Assembly (NCBI RefSeq): GCF_010015445.1
Contig: NC_053122.1
Span: 38,789,731 to 38,853,730, forward strand
Direction of reading: 5' to 3'
DNA from: Perca fluviatilis
Lineage: Eukaryota; Chordata; Actinopteri; Perciformes; Percidae
Length of the DNA stretch: 64,000 bases
Shown here: piece after piece, positions 13,246-25,009 of the stretch
Layout: every line of letters begins with the position of its first letter
How positions within the stretch are numbered: the stretch's first letter is position 1
The notes under the pieces: model-generated
Database searches by the model: none
What the model was told of the DNA's origin: nothing
The model's input: only the letters and a program-made list of their open reading frames with translations
Position numbers and translations under genes: made by a program

Positions 13246-13545
13246 TGTCATGTTCCGGAGTAGGGTAGACCCAAAAGCATAGGCAGCAGGCAGAGTAGAG
13301 CTTGGATGTTTAATGAATAACTAAATACAAAAAAAAGGTGTCCAGCAAAACAGCAGGCAACGGAAAATCCAAAAAAAAACACGTGAAAGTAAAAATGGGA
13401 ATAACAGGGACCAAAAACACAGAGACTAAACGGGTAACTAACTAACAGACACTCCAAAAACAGAAAAACAGTACAATGATCTGACAACAGACAAGGGAAA
13501 GACAGACTAAATACAGAGGGTAATGAGGTAACGAGAGACCGCTGA
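13246..13545 (-). repeat. 3' LTR (truncated at its 5' side)
   Basis: Matches 15207-15510 with few differences, including TTCCGGAGTAGGGTAGACCC and the CAGCAAAACAGCAGGCAACG block. The match stops near 13545, where GC-rich internal sequence begins. Confidence 0.8.
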
Positions 13546-13659
13546 ATGGAGGAACAAAATAAAGCAACCCCGGAGGGCGAGGGCCAGGGCGGAAACAGAG
13601 GACAGCGGGACCCAGGGAACTGGGTACAGAGGGCCTGGGCACCAAGGTGCTGCGGCCAG

Positions 13660-14724
13660 CTAGGCCTGGGGTCCAGGGCTGCGGACAGCAGCGAAGGTGG
13701 AACCCCTTGGGCGGCCGAGCAGCCCATCGAGGACTCTCAGGAGGTTGAGCAGGACGGCGAAAGTGAAGGCCCTCAGCCGGCCGAACTGGTCGGCGAAGGT
13801 AAAGCCCCTCAGCTGGCCGTGCAGGATGTTGAGGACTCTGAGGTGACTGGCGGCAAAGGTGAAACTTCCCTCCGGACGTCTGCGGCGAATCCCCTCTGAA
13901 GGACGTCCACGGGGGGGGCGATATCCCCCTGGAGGCCGAACAGGACGACTCAGGCTGAACCCCTCAGGAGACCTGGCAGGCCGGTGAAGGCTAAAACCAT
14001 CCGAGGGCCGGGCAAGCAAAGGGGCAGCTGGGCTGGGACAAGACGGCGGGTCAGCTGGGCTGGAGTCCGCCAAACAGGCAACAGGAACAGAGGTTGACAG
14101 GGGTGCCGACAGGACACGAGGGGCAGGAGGAGGTCTGACTGCCAACAAGGCACGAGGGGCAGGAGTCGGCCTGACCGACAAAGGCAAAGTCTCTGGGGGA
14201 CAGGACAAGGGCAAAGTCACTTGGGTGGTCTCAAGGGCAGTCACAAGAGTGCCAAAGACCCACGAAGTCTCAGGGGCGGTCTCTAGGGCACCGGAGACCG
14301 GCAAAGTCACTGGGGCGCCGGAGGCCGGCAAAGTCACTGGTACGCCCGTAAGCGAACACTCTGGGAGAGCGGGTGACGAGGACTCTGGGAGAGCGTTCGA
14401 CGCAGACTCTGGGAGAGCAGTCAACGCAGACTCTGGGAGAGCAGTCAACGCAGACTCTGGGAGAGCAGTCAACGCAGACTCTGGGAGAGCAGTCAACGCA
14501 GACTCTGGGAGAGCAGTCAACGCAGACTCTGGGAGGCTGCACGTCAGCGGTGGTTCTGGGCGGCTGCACGTCAGCTTGGGGACGCTGGGGAACTCAGCCT
14601 CTGAGGTGAGGAGAGGCTGAAGCGTAGTGACGGGAGCCACATCTTCCCTTTCCCTGTCTACAACCTCCACGGGTCCCAGAAAAGACGGCAAGGCGGGTAC
14701 CCTCGAAAAGGCTGCTGGGGGCAT
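13660..14724 (-). pseudogene. Low-complexity Pro/Ser/Ala-rich ORF inside the LTR element
   Basis: A long open frame of 354 codons that stays open mainly because of GC-rich sequence and a 24-bp array encoding ALPESALT repeats. It has no domain I recognise. It lies between gag-like sequence and the truncated LTR and probably represents internal or untranslated sequence of the retroelement. Confidence 0.5.
14359..14534. repeat. 24-bp tandem array
   Basis: CTCTGG recurs at 14359, 14383, 14407, 14431, 14455, 14479, 14503 and 14527, a strict 24-bp period. The central copies (GACTCTGGGAGAGCAGTCAA and following) are identical. Confidence 0.92.
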
Positions 14725-14872
14725 ACTCTGGCCAGGTTGCCTCTGGGGATTTGCTAGCAGGAGTACTGGGCCTCTGATTAGACACTCGGTGGCTGGCTCT
14801 TTCGGCTTCCTCAGTCAGTCTAAGCCACGTAGCGAAACACTCAAACAGGGAGCTGAAAGTCTTAGGCTGTCC

Positions 14873-15190
14873 TCATGGTTGGGCAGCTGCTTGACTCGGG
14901 GAGACAGGCTGGGCAACAAACAATGCACCTGTGGCCAAGGTGTTAGCTGGCTGAGAGACAGGCAGGCTAGTGGGTGAGCCATGGAGGAAGCTATCCAACC
15001 TCTTCTTCACAGTGTCTAGGTGTGCAACAAAATGGCTCACCCACAGTCTCTCCTTGAACCACTGTTGTTGCTTAGAGATCCTCTCCAGAACTGGGGCACA
15101 CAGATCGTGTCTTGAGTCCAAAAGGCTCTCCACAGTGCGCTCAAACTCCGCTACTTTCTCCTTGAAAAGTTGCCTCTCTGCTGGGTCCAT
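14873..15190 (-). pseudogene. gag-like ORF start of the LTR element
   Basis: A 105-residue frame opening with MDPAERQLFKEKVAEF 16 bases after the LTR. It is mostly charged helix-forming sequence with no nucleocapsid zinc knuckle. In other frames the text continues toward LRLTEEAERA, so gag appears frameshifted near 14870. This is the truncated remains of gag, not a host gene. Confidence 0.6.
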
Positions 15191-15206
15191 GGTGGTCAGA
15201 TCATTC

Positions 15207-15796
15207 TGTCATGTTCCGGAGTAGGGTAGACCCAAAAGCAGAGGCAGCAGGCAGAGTAGAGCTTGGATATTTAATGACTAAACTAACTAAATAAAACAAA
15301 AGGTGTCCAGCAAAACAGCAGGCAACGGAAAATCCAAAAAAACACGTGAAAGTAAAAACGGGAATAACAGGGACCAAAAACACAGAGACTAAACAGGTAA
15401 CTAACAAACAGACACTCCAAAAACAGTACAATGATCTGACAACAGACAAGGGAAAGACAGAGACTAAATACAGAGGGTAATGAGGTAACGAGAGACAGCT
15501 GACACAAGGAGAGGGGAACAGGTGAAACATAGTAGGGCTGGGCAGAACAATCACAAAAGGCGGGAAAACACAGGACAGGAAGTAAAACAGACAAGACAAG
15601 ACAGAAACTCGGACCGTCAAAATAAAACAGGAAACAGAACATACAGACACACGGGAAAACAAGACAGGAACTACAGCTAGACAAGACAAAGGAAGAAGCA
15701 CGGGCTACAACAGAAAACAGAGCAAATATACAACAATAACAGGAAACAAGAACAGAACCTCAAAACCAACAGAAACACAAACCCAAAGCCATGACA
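15207..15796 (-). repeat. 5' LTR (complete)
   Basis: Bounded by TGTCATG on one side and CATGACA on the other (read on the minus strand), TG...CA as in LTR elements. Its lower 300 bp match 13246-13545 almost base for base. Confidence 0.8.
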
Positions 15797-16349
15797 GTCT
15801 CTCTCCAGCATCATATTTTCTTCATCACATTGGATGTCTGCATCATCTCTAAATACAAATGAATGTGGTGTTTTCATTACTTTTTGAAAAACAGTAAGAA
15901 CACAGTTTTACTATTGTAAAGATATAGTGTTTTTCACTTTTTTTATAACTGTGTACATAACCTCAGACATCTTACCTGGACATATTGGTATCTTTGCTCT
16001 TTTACCTGTTACTCTCAAACAGTACAGTGTATAACTGTCTCATTCTTATTTGGTGTTTGTATACAAAAAAAGGCTTTCTGAGCTTTCTCTGTATAAATAC
16101 CGTATATGTTAATTAACTAGTCTACAACAAGACACCTGCTCAGGCTTTCAGCTAAAATTCCAATCAGCAGTGTTTGATAGGCACCAGACTGGAATCTATT
16201 CTGTTTTGAATGTGTGGTTAACAGTTCTGACAGCAGTGTGTGCATTTGAACACAGTGCTGTAAATCTACAGTGTTGTGCAGGTTGTGGTTAACGTCATGG
16301 GATAAGTGTGTAGAGTTTTGAAAACTGTTCAAGCAATGAAAAAGGAACT

Positions 16350-16601
16350 AGAGTCTGGTCCACATGAACTGCTGCTGTGTAGACTGTAGTTAGAGTTTGG
16401 TCCACATGAACTGCTGCTGTGTAGACTGTAGTTAGAGTTTGGTCCACATGAACTGCTGCTGTGTAGACTGAGTTAGAGTTTGGTCCACATGAACTGCTGC
16501 TGTGTAGACTGTAGTTAGAGTTTGGTCCACATGAACTGCTGCTGTGTAGACTGGAGTTAGAGTCTGGTCCACATGAACTGCTGCTGTTTAAACTGTAGTT
16601 A
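16350..16601. repeat. 42-bp tandem array (six units)
   Basis: GGTCCACATGAACTGCTGCT recurs six times at 41-42-bp spacing. The unit ends in GTAGTTAGAGT, which is also the subterminal sequence of the enclosing TA-flanked element. The array therefore looks like amplification of the element's own end. Confidence 0.92.
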
Positions 16602-17652
16602 GAGTTTTGCACATGTGACTCCAGTTGTGCCCACTGTTGTTTAGCAATCGAAAAAAACTAAACTGTAACCTTTGACAGAAGACATGAGACCATGTAGCCA
16701 TCACATTTGTAAGTGTGTCAGCCTCAAGTCTTATGGGGTGCATTCCATATCACTGACTTTTCCCATGTAATAAATGGCATTAAATCAACCAATGACAGAC
16801 ATAGACAGTAGGAAAACAGTTTATTATTACTTTAGTGTATATGATTTATGCAGGTGTGACACAGCGTGAGCCATACATCTCTGTGCACTCAGTAACCTGT
16901 GTTTTACCTGTTGACTGAACAAGGCTAATGAATGATCTATGAGCTGAGCAGCAATGAGAGCACCAGCACAATGAGCTTATATCACAACACATGACCTCCT
17001 CTCCCTCACACACACACACACATGCCCTTCTTTCAGGTGCAAATGTAAATGAAGCTGCTGTTTGTTTTCGCTCTTCCCCTATAACCACTCTTTTTTTATG
17101 ACAATCTTTTTTCGTGGCCCCATTGGGGAAAGCCCATGAAGGTTTACATCATCCCACCCACCCCTCTTTAGCACCCCCACCAATACCTCCTCTCCCACCC
17201 TGTCTTCATGTCTTTGTTTTTTAACAGCTCTCCTGGCACTACTTCATTATTGAATGCTTCCTCCGACATATTTCTGATCACTTCTACAATCTGGGGACGC
17301 CTGCAATAAAAAAAAAAAAAAAGAGGGAAAGACACAAAAAAGAGATAGAGGAAATATTTCTGTTTGCTATTGTTTCTATTCTCTTCTGAGATTGAGTGTC
17401 TCAAGAGTTATAAGAAAAATATTAATTAAAACCTCATTTGTACTTTGTTTGTCACCTCTCTCCAAAGTGCTGGGGTTGTCGAGAGGTTGGAGTGAGGGTT
17501 AAAAACACACTGTAAGCTGTATTTAGAAATACTACCAGATGTGACGCCTCACCCACGCATCACCCATTTACACCCATCAGAAAGCAGAGATGGCAACAGT
17601 GAGGACTGGTGTTCTGTCGAGTACAAAGTGAACCAGTAAAGGAATCTGGGAG

Positions 17653-17772
<120 letters not shown>

Positions 17773-18829
17773 TTGAGGGAAACTGTGAGTTTTGACTTTG
17801 GACGCCATTTTTTTGATTGTTGAACACCAGCACCAGACTGTTTGGTCTTCCAAAGAGGTGCACAGTGGCAGAATTATTGCATATTGCCTATGACAGCGAT
17901 AACGACTCACCGCATATTGGGATTATACTGCTGTGTGAAGTCTTGGCACCCAGCCTATTAAATATGCATGACTGTTTGAAATGAATTTTGGAGGATTCCC
18001 CCTTATGCCCCCTCCTCTTCATTGTCAAACTATATAATCATATTCCTGTCTATTAAAATTCGGATGAATAATTTAAATGTATGACAACAGCCAGGCTCTG
18101 AAAGAGAAGGTTTCTGTTCAGCAGCTGGCAGACAAGGTTGCTTTTGATGAGCGATGCATGCTAAATTGACATTGTTGTGGTGGGAAAAAAGGCAAATCAA
18201 AACAATAAAAGAAAAAACAATCCGCCAAAACTTTCAACCCTGTGAAATTCGATGCCACAACTTCAAAAGTGTGACACAGAAACATACTGGCAGATATGAA
18301 ATATGCAGCAAGGTTACAGCGAGGCTGCAGCAGGTGGAAGCACACTGTTGTGTTGGCAAACACCTGTCAATCTGTGGTCGTTTCATACACTTTATTACGA
18401 GTCAATGGCTTTATCGGCATGACAGTTGTTCAGAAACAATTCTGCCAAGTGCACAATGTCGGCTACATTTTAACAAACAGAAAAACATTTCTTTTGAAAA
18501 AGAAATCTGAGGTTCAAATTAAACACTCATACTAAGTGTGTGCACATGTGGAGTTTGACAGTGACAGCGGATGAAATAATGTTGCTCTGTATCAAACAGG
18601 AAATTGAAAGCGTCTGCAAACTTCAGCAGAACAAAAAGAAAAAAATGTTTTTTAAAAGAATGGTATGAATGTATAAAGATAAAGAATGTAACATACATAT
18701 TGAGACAGAATGTAAAAAATTGTCTAATTTAATAAATGTATTGCTTTTTTTCCAAAATGACAACCCAAATGGTTTTACCTACATGTTAGAGGAAACATAA
18801 TTCCTACATGGATTATGTTCACCGGTTAC

Positions 18830-19225
18830 CTTTTTGGTCTTTGTGGTTGTGGGCAAACAAAGTGAAGGACTTTATCCCCAGAAACAGGGGTTACATGGAT
18901 GCATTTAGGCAACGTTAAGATAGGAGGTATATCCACGACGTTCCACTTCTGGGATCGCTCCGGTGCCGCAGGAAAATTGCGCCGGATGTTGCTCTTTTCG
19001 CCGATGTCCATCTCCTTCCTGTTTCTCTGTGTTGGCGTTCTAACCTCTGGTGGATTTCTGAGGACTATGGTTAACTGCTCCTCAGATCTCTGCAGGGTAA
19101 ATCCAGACAGCTAGCTAGACTATCTGTCCAATCTGAGTTTTCTCCCATCCCAGAATGCTGTGTGGACTAGCCAGACCTTCCTCCGCACCGCTGTGGAGGA
19201 AGGTCTGGCATGGCGAGACTAACCA
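18830..19225. repeat. Dispersed fish repeat with terminal hairpin
   Basis: GC-rich block unlike its AT-rich flanks. The end GCGAGACTAAC and the hairpin CCAGACCTTCCTCC recur in part, inverted, near 7164-7195. Probably a non-autonomous DNA element; boundaries are approximate. Confidence 0.45.
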
Positions 19226-19420
19226 TGCAGTGACTGTGCTTATACCCAAAACAAAAGAGACTAACAGAGGCTAAAAACACTTAGAGCTGCATAGTTGGCT
19301 GTCCATTCTCCTTGATTTTGGGACTGGAAACAACTCGTTTCACAGTATGCATAATATTTGATTCATTGTTACTATATAAAATATTCCTCAGTGTAGCTTG
19401 TGTTTGACACAAGATATTTG

Positions 19421-19565
19421 ACATTACGGCCATATCATCCGATCTTGGATGCTAAGCAGGGTCTGGTTGGACAGTACTCTGATGGTGCTGTGAGCTTTTG
19501 GGCGACAGCATTTCAGTCCATGGGGAGCGGGCTTGGGAACCGGAGAGTCGCCGGTTCAAATCCCC
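19421..19565 (+). mobile_element. SINE remnant with 5S rRNA-like head and tRNA-like box B
   Basis: 19423-19490 follows the 5S rRNA gene pattern (ACGGCCATATCATCCGATCT, GATGCTAAGCAGGGT, then a degraded box C at CTCTGATGG). It is followed by a second promoter-like block with GGTTCAAATCC (19553-19563), a tRNA box B. A genuine 5S gene would be about 120 bp with a T-rich stop; this is diverged and fused to other sequence, so it is a SINE-type pseudogene. Confidence 0.65.
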
Positions 19566-19620
19566 TTAATTTAATTCAATTCAATTTTATTTATAGTATC
19601 AAATCAGTAGCCTGATGTGC
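19566..19620 (-). repeat. L2-type LINE 3' tail, minus orientation
   Basis: TTCAATTCAATTTTATTTAT is the reverse complement of the ATAAATAAAATTGAATTGAA tail seen at 4485-4510. How far the copy extends beyond 19620 is not clear. Confidence 0.6.
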
Positions 19621-20254
19621 ACCTCTCGAAAAATGTAACTAGACATTGAGGTGACACACGTCGCTCGGCCGTGACTTGGTAGCGTTGCATTCCCCCCCCA
19701 ACTCATGTCCTGGTTCTCCTTCTCCATCAACAACATGAGATCAAGGAGAGGGTTAACTTCTCCTGCTCCAGATCTCCCACCGTGGTCAGAAAGAACAGGG
19801 GAGACTCTTTGGTTCTCTCACTAGGACTCTAGAGTCGCTACTCACTCTGAAGATAATCACCGTCACTCTCTCACTCTCTCTACCACACACAAACATACTG
19901 ACCCTGCTATTCTCGACGCGCACACCAACTCACAAGTATAAACTTTAGGCCACTAACGTAGGCTACGGCGAAAGTGGAGCCTCCGCAAAACCATAAATCA
20001 AGCTTAATCCGAGGAAAACTGCGAGGCGAGATAACATAAGGACTCAGGTGAACTTAGGGACCAAGTATGGAGTGTTGACCGCCAGTTTGTCTCCTGGGCA
20101 CTGCCGGGCTGCTCTTGAGCAAGGCACCCTCAAACTGCTCCAGAGGTTCCTGGGCTAGTACACTTCTAGAGTGTGTGTTGTGTGTAAGGAAGGACATGTG
20201 AATGAGATAATAATAAAGCATCTAAATCTTAAATTTTAGGAGTCACAACCTTAA

Positions 20255-21141
20255 AGGTCCCATGACATGGTGCTCTTTGGATGCTTTTATATAGACCTTA
20301 GTGGTCCCCTAATACTGTATCTGAAGTCTCTTTTATATAGACCTTAGTGGTCCCCTAATACTGTATCTGAAGTCTCTTTTATATAGACCTTAGTGGTCCC
20401 CTAATACTGTATCTGAAGTCTCTTTTATATAGACCTTAGTGGTCCCCTAATACTGTATCTGAAGTCTCTTTTATATAGACCTTAGTGGTCCCCTAATACT
20501 GTATCTGAAGTCTCTTTTATATAGACCTTAGTGGTCCCCTAATACTGTATCTGAAGTCTCTTTTATATAGACCTTAGTGGTCCCCTAATACTGTATCTGA
20601 AGTCTCTTTTATATAGACCTTAGTGGTCCCCTAATACTGTATCTGAAGTCTCTTTTATATAGACCTTAGTGGTCCCCTAATACTGTATCTGAAGTCTCTT
20701 TCCCGAAATTTAGCTTTGGTGCAGAACTACAGCCACTAGAGCCAGTCCCACAATGAGCTTTCCTTAGGATGTGCCATTTCTGTGTCTGTAGCTATTGAGG
20801 AGGAGAGAGGGGGGGCAAGGTGGAGGGTGGGGGTGTGGCCTTGACCAACTGCCACTTTTCTCGTTTGAAAGCCATGATGTCTCTCTCTCATGGGTGGGCC
20901 AAATTCTCTGGGCGGGTAAAGCAGAGAAAGGGGAGGTAACCTTGCTGGTTATGACCTCATAACAAGCAGATTCCAAAACGGCTCATCTGAGCTTTCATTT
21001 TCTCAAAGGCAGAGCAGGATACCCAGGGCTCGGTTTACACCTATCACCATTTCTAGCCACTGGGGGACCATAGGCAGGCTGGGGGAACTCATATTAATGT
21101 TAAAAAACCTCATAAAGTGAAATTTTCATGCCATGGGACCT
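20255..21141. mobile_element. TTAA-flanked MITE
   Basis: Inverted ends AGGTCCCATG and CATGGGACCT are each bordered by TTAA (20251-20254 and 21142-21145), the duplication made by piggyBac-like (or Kolobok-like) transposases. The 887-bp interior is non-coding and includes a large tandem array (20285-20703). Confidence 0.82.
20285..20703. repeat. 46-bp tandem array (nine units) inside the MITE
   Basis: ACCTTAG recurs at 20295, 20341, 20387, 20433, 20479, 20525, 20571, 20617 and 20663, exactly 46 bp apart. The copies look identical (TCTTTTATATAGACCTTAGT and following), implying recent expansion. Confidence 0.97.
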
Positions 21142-21408
21142 TTAAGAAAACAGCCTCATTTCAAGATTCATGTCTTTCTATGATAATTCTATTATTAAAA
21201 AAAAATGTTATTGATATGATATAATTTGAGTGAAATTCTGTTGAATTAGATAGTTGATAGATAGTATAAAGGTCAAATACATTACATAAATTACTTTCAA
21301 AACATATTTCTTTGCTCTGAGAGCAGATGCAGTAAGGAAAGATATACATACTCCTGTGTAGGAACAGATTAAATCTAATATACACAGATATAGAGAATGA
21401 GACTGAAT

Positions 21409-21409
<1 letters not shown>

Positions 21410-21464
<55 letters not shown>
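21410..21464. repeat. (AC)n microsatellite
   Basis: Uninterrupted dinucleotide run. Confidence 0.96.
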
Positions 21465-21467
<3 letters not shown>

Positions 21468-23418
21468 TGTACAGATAGACTGTATGTGTGTGAGAGAGAG
21501 TCTGAGGGACCAGGAGAGTGCAAGCTTGAAAGTGAATGCAGAAATTGGAGATATAGCTGTGGGTGGAGGGCAAACTAACTTTGAACATTCATTGCAGTGA
21601 AGTTATTATCCATCCTCAGTAGAGGTCACAGCCGAGGCTGCTGGGAAGACTAGTCAAACAGGAAAAACCGCCCACATATTGAACTCCCAGTGCACGATAT
21701 CAGCCTTCACTTATTCCCCAGACCTCAGAGAAAATGTCCTTTAGATAAATAGATGGATGGATAGATAGATATAGATAGATAGATTTGTGTGTGATTTCTA
21801 ACTCTGGCAATTACAACTAAAGGTCCTGATTTTACCCTAAATGTTTTATTATATAATTTTTTTTCTAGAATATTTCCCTAATTTTAAATGAATGGAATGG
21901 ACCATTGAGTCTTCTGCAGCGACTGCCACTGCATTGACATTCCAGCTGTGTCCCAGGGTGCTGTCTGCCACGGTGCCATTCTTAATATGACCACCAGCAG
22001 GGGGGTGGGGGAATTACGACATTTCAAACCCTATACTTCGTGGCTTAAATACAATATATTGAATAATTCAATATTGTCAATTTTGTCATCCTGCATACAA
22101 AGAATGCATAATTTTAAACGTTTAGTGTAATTATTCTCTAACACAAATCCTTCCACTCTGCCAGAAGGGAAGTGAAGATTGTGTCTATTTGCCATGGGTG
22201 TTAATTATAATCATACAAACAGATAATTTAACATTACTTCAAGATTTGTTTTGTAGATATTCTGGAATGAGAATGGGAATCAATCCCATTCAAAATCAGA
22301 ACGCTGGCCTCGCACCCACCCACCGAGGGGCTATTAGCAGCCAGCAGACAGCTCAATACTGAACCATCAACACCTGAACAAGAGAATTCACAGCCAATAA
22401 TGTTTTGAACCCATTGGCCTCATGTGTTATGGATTCCCCCTTCCATGATGTAGATACAATGTGTGGTTCACCGGTGCTCAGATGGCTATCTTGTGTATGT
22501 GTGAGGTGTTTTTTTTTATGTTACCACAGTCCAAAAGAAAAGCCGCAGAGCCTGAGGCTGTGTGTCAGGAGAGTCATCTAAGTCTGAGGTAGAGGGGCGA
22601 GAGTCCATCCAGAAGATCAGTCTGAATTAGTGTCAAACACCGGATGGACGCTCCAGATCTAACCAAGCAGACGTAGGTCCAGGACTGTCTGTCCGTGGCT
22701 GTATCTAGGGGGGGTCTATGTAAGGAGGGGGTGCAAACTCAAGGAGCTAAAGTAGTTTTCTTTTTGTTTTTAAACTCAGAAGCTGTTATTGCTGCCTGTG
22801 CTCTGTTACTGGCACCAAGGACAGAGTTTTAGACTTTGAGAGTGAGGACATTTGAAAAATTATACAACTGGTATCTTACAACTACTGTTTCCAAGGTCAT
22901 AAATGAACGTTAATGCTCAACTTGGACTCACAGCAGTCCAAAGAAACCCCTCCTGCAGCTAATTTCCTCTTCTCCACTGTTGATCTATAGATACTCTTCA
23001 ATATTCATACTGAGGCGATGTTGCGGCACAGAAGTAACGCAGATAGCTATGTTGTGAGCAAACTCTAAGTGTTTGGATACTTAGAAAATGGAACAATGGC
23101 AGAGAACTAGGAACGCTGCAGGAAGTTTTTCTGTTGAGATGTTTTGTGTTCATGACTGGGTCACCATTGGAATAAACTGTTGGGAATTCAAGTTGACTAG
23201 AGCTGTTGTTCTCCATGAGGGAGCAACTGCTTTACAAACTTTTTATAACCTTTAAAGCCTGGAAGAGTGAGTAAATGCTAATAGAAATAGATATTTGGTT
23301 GAATATTCCTTTTAAAGGATAATTCTGGCTTGGTACTTATTTTAGTAGTTTTGGACATCAGAAAAATATTAAGGTGAGGGGCTACCGTACTCTGTCCATC
23401 AGGGTCCGAGGTTGAAAC

Positions 23419-23424
<6 letters not shown>

Positions 23425-23472
<48 letters not shown>
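23425..23472. repeat. (GT)n microsatellite
   Basis: Uninterrupted dinucleotide run. Confidence 0.96.
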
Positions 23473-23474
<2 letters not shown>

Positions 23475-25009
23475 TGTTGTATTCACCCTATGTGTAATTA
23501 TGTTGTGTGTTTGTGTCTAAAAGTAAAGGGAGTGGAGAAGATAGCATTATATGTGTTTCTATGTTCGGCACTGTGCCTGCACTTTATTTGTATGTGTGTT
23601 CGCACCCCGCGAATTCAGCCTGACTGTTCCTCTGGAGTCTCCGCTCAATAAGTTGGCAACAAATGCAAAACCTGCGAGATCAAAGAGAATATCACCCTGC
23701 TAATTCAACTTCAGATCAGAGAGAGATCTTCAAATTAAGTGTGAGGTTTTGAAGTAAACGCTGTTTTGCCACCACATTTCATTTATTTTCCAGCTCCAGC
23801 GCTATAATTGGCCCCAGAGGTGAGGAGGAAAGTGGATGGGATGGGGGTGCAGACCCAGGGCCAACTATCCATCTAAAAAGTGCACTAATGAAACGGTCTG
23901 GGGAGAAATTGACATTTCTGTGCAAAAAGAGCAAAGCCGTGTCAGATCGACTAGTGGCCAAGCAAAGAGCCCTGTGGGACTTGCACTCTGGAAGCAACTC
24001 AATATTTCATATCATATAGATATTAATTAGACTCTGCATAACAGATCATCATACCTCTTACCGTAAAATATGTCTAGACACACATGCACATGCAGAATGT
24101 TTCATCTTGTCTAAGCAGCTGCATGAGCAACCGTGATGAGGACACATCCCGAGAGGCACCAGGCGTCATGTTGAACATTTAAATTCCTTGTTTGCCTTTT
24201 CTTGCCTCAATGTTTTTTTAGTTTTTTTTTACAAAAGCAGCACATGCACTCTTGGCTGGCATCAAATGGCTTCATACTTTAATACAGTCTGAAACGGCTT
24301 CATTCCAAAACATATTTCCCAAATCACTCCAATTTGAGGGAGACAAAATTGTTGCTGTTATTGTTCAATACCTCAAAATTACAGCTCATTCCGTTCAGTA
24401 AAATACAAGATTTCATATACAAACCTCCCCACCCAGCTCACTTCTATTACCCGGTGCTGTATGGCTGAATTGAAGGAGAATGCGTGGTTCCCTCACGGAG
24501 CTGGACCGGGCTTAAAGTAAACAGCCCATGATAATTTATTTTATCAAATACCCAACCTTTATTTGCCCTTTGTGAGAGGAGTGATAAAGGCCCAGTGAGG
24601 GCGTTATGTGATAAACCTTAGCACTGTGATACGGAGGGGTGGCTGGCCACTGCAAGCCAAAATGCCACCGCGTACGATTGTGGTTGCATCATGTGCATCC
24701 AATGTGTTTACTGCACAACTCCTAATGTCAAACAAAGATAGGAATATAATGACTGTGAAATTATTTCAATAACAAAGCAATGAGATTTACTATTATATCA
24801 GCAAGCGATTGGTTCATTTATTGATTCATGTTTTTTAAGACAGCATGCCTTAAGGGATGGCAATGTCTATTGGTTGGCCAAAATGTGTCCAATACTTTTT
24901 TTTATGACCAAATACCCGAAAAATGATTGACATTCCCACCAGCCTGGCGTATGTTGTGTTTGGTACTAATTAGCTTTGATGGCCTCTCCTTGCTCTTTTC
25001 AGATTGCAC

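Larger units (their letters stand above)
13246..15796 (-). mobile_element. Internally deleted Gypsy-like LTR retrotransposon
   Basis: A complete 590-bp LTR at the right (15207-15796; TGTCATGG...CATGACA read on the minus strand) is repeated in part at 13246-13545. Between them is about 1.66 kb read on the minus strand. It starts a few bases after the LTR with an ORF beginning MDPAERQLFKEK, the usual leader arrangement of fish Gypsy elements. Protease, RT and integrase are absent, and the second LTR lacks its first 290 bp or so, so one deletion removed pol and part of the 3' LTR. A clean target duplication is not resolved; GTCT beside both ends is possible. Confidence 0.8.
12753..16665. mobile_element. 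Large TA-flanked DNA element, interrupted by an LTR retrotransposon
   Basis: The left end (CAGTTTTTTTGGACTGTAGT, then CACATGTGCAAAACTCTAAC) is repeated in inverted orientation at 16590-16665. TA borders both ends (12751-12752 and 16666-16667). The first bases resemble the ends of the 4627 and 11006 elements, so this is probably a related family. About 2.5 kb of the interior is a later LTR insertion (13246-15796). A 42-bp tandem array sits just inside the right end. No transposase frame was found. Confidence 0.72.
21146..25009. other. Intergenic, no gene seen; possible conserved non-coding DNA
   Basis: AC run at 21410-21464, (TAGA)n near 21750-21783 and GT run at 23425-23472. Between 23.7 and 24.7 kb the sequence looks unique, with homeodomain- and GATA-like words (ATAATTTATTTTATCAAATA, GTGATAAAGG). 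I see no exons. Confidence 0.5.

Noticed and set aside
13660..14724. 354-codon minus-strand ORF as a host proline-rich protein
   Set aside because: It lies inside the LTR element, is kept open by a 24-bp array and GC-rich bias, and has no recognisable domain or splice structure.
16295..16612. 105-codon minus-strand repeat protein (SSSCGPNSNYSLH units)
   Set aside because: It is produced by a 42-bp non-coding tandem array; there is no start context or flanking coding support.
19421..19500. Functional 5S rRNA gene
   Set aside because: Box C is degraded, the length is wrong and no T-stretch terminator follows; it is a SINE-like relic.
20285..20703. CRISPR-like regular repeats
   Set aside because: The units are contiguous with no unique spacers, in a vertebrate transposon; it is a minisatellite.
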